Source: Chloroflexi bacterium RBG_16_60_22 (GTDB lineage Bacteria; Chloroflexota; Dehalococcoidia; Dehalococcoidales; RBG-16-60-22). Taken from it: a stretch of 13,454 nt of DNA. The notes under the pieces are model-generated. The model did not search any database and was not told the DNA's origin. It saw only the letters and a list, made by a program, of their open reading frames with translations. The position numbers and the translations under genes were made by a program. The stretch is taken from positions 366 to 13,819 of the forward strand of contig MGNX01000005.1 of the NCBI GenBank assembly GCA_001796935.1, given 5' to 3'. This document shows, one piece after another, positions 13,323-13,454 of the stretch. Each line of letters starts with the position of its first letter. Position 1 is the stretch's first letter.

Positions 13323-13454
13323 CTAGTGTCCCTGTGCCATCTGCCAGGACTTGCCCTCGGTGGTGATGGCCGGGGCGATGACCATCTCCGCCCGGTGAAA
13401 CTCCGTGATGTCGGCCGCCCCGCAGAAGCCCATCGCCATGCGCAGCGCCCCCAC
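13323..13454 (-). CDS. IMP dehydrogenase/GMP reductase family protein, C-terminal fragment
   Basis: Only the last 43 residues are inside the window; the gene continues past the right edge. The fragment reads VGALRMAMGFCGAADITEF, matching the family's C-terminal pattern in which a Gly-Leu-Arg-x-x-Met-Gly-x-x-Gly-Ala segment is followed by a short helix. It then ends with RAEMVIAPAITTEGKSWQMAQGH. Full-length IMPDH (GuaB) normally ends in a different tail, so this may be a GuaB3-like or GMP-reductase-like member. The N-terminal active site cannot be seen. IMPDH family enzymes act on inosine/guanosine monophosphate in purine synthesis. The stop codon is 53 bp from the convergent barrel-protein gene. 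Confidence 0.7.
   Translation of the reverse strand: MGALRMAMGFCGAADITEFHRAEMVIAPAITTEGKSWQMAQGH

Overview
The window is GC-rich (about 60% by eye) and bacterial. The order rsmI, zinc-ribbon ORF, metG, polyprenyl synthase facing ftsH, together with the protein styles and the two intergenic repeat types, suggests a Chloroflexota bacterium, most likely of the class Dehalococcoidia. This placement is recognition from memory, not a computed phylogeny.

Layout. 1-2656 (+): a membrane-anchored HD-GYP protein (predicted c-di-GMP phosphodiesterase with 7TM and GAF sensor parts), then a small exported protein of unknown function. 2667-3647 (-): a two-lobed alpha/beta protein of unknown function with its own strong promoter. 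3648-3899: back-to-back promoters around a palindromic repeat. 3900-7728 (+): housekeeping run of rsmI (16S rRNA C1402 2'-O-methyltransferase), a second palindromic repeat, a 70-residue zinc-ribbon protein, metG (methionyl-tRNA synthetase) and a long-chain polyprenyl diphosphate synthase that overlaps metG. 7744-9684 (-): ftsH, convergent with the synthase gene.

9685-10102 is the only long gene-free stretch. It is AT-richer and holds the ftsH promoter and a candidate promoter/operator for the following nitroreductase gene (10103-10735, +), whose base composition is clearly lower in GC than its neighbours.

10801-12313 (-) is a compact regulatory cluster. In transcription order it has a 65-residue conserved-looking protein, a MerR/BldC-like helix-turn-helix protein, a histidine-kinase dimerization (HisKA) domain with no ATPase domain, and an OmpR/PhoB-type response regulator starting 2 nt after it. 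12467-13270 (+) encodes a predicted eight-stranded barrel protein with an Asp/Glu tail. The right edge holds the C-terminus of an IMP dehydrogenase/GMP reductase family protein on the minus strand.

Most of the window is housekeeping. The less ordinary parts are the HisKA-only protein in the regulatory cluster, the two-lobed protein at 2667-3647, and several start codons lying only about 11-14 nt after perfect TATAAT boxes (probable leaderless or very-short-leader mRNAs). I saw no rRNA, tRNA, CRISPR array, transposase gene or phage gene, and no convincing intrinsic terminator.
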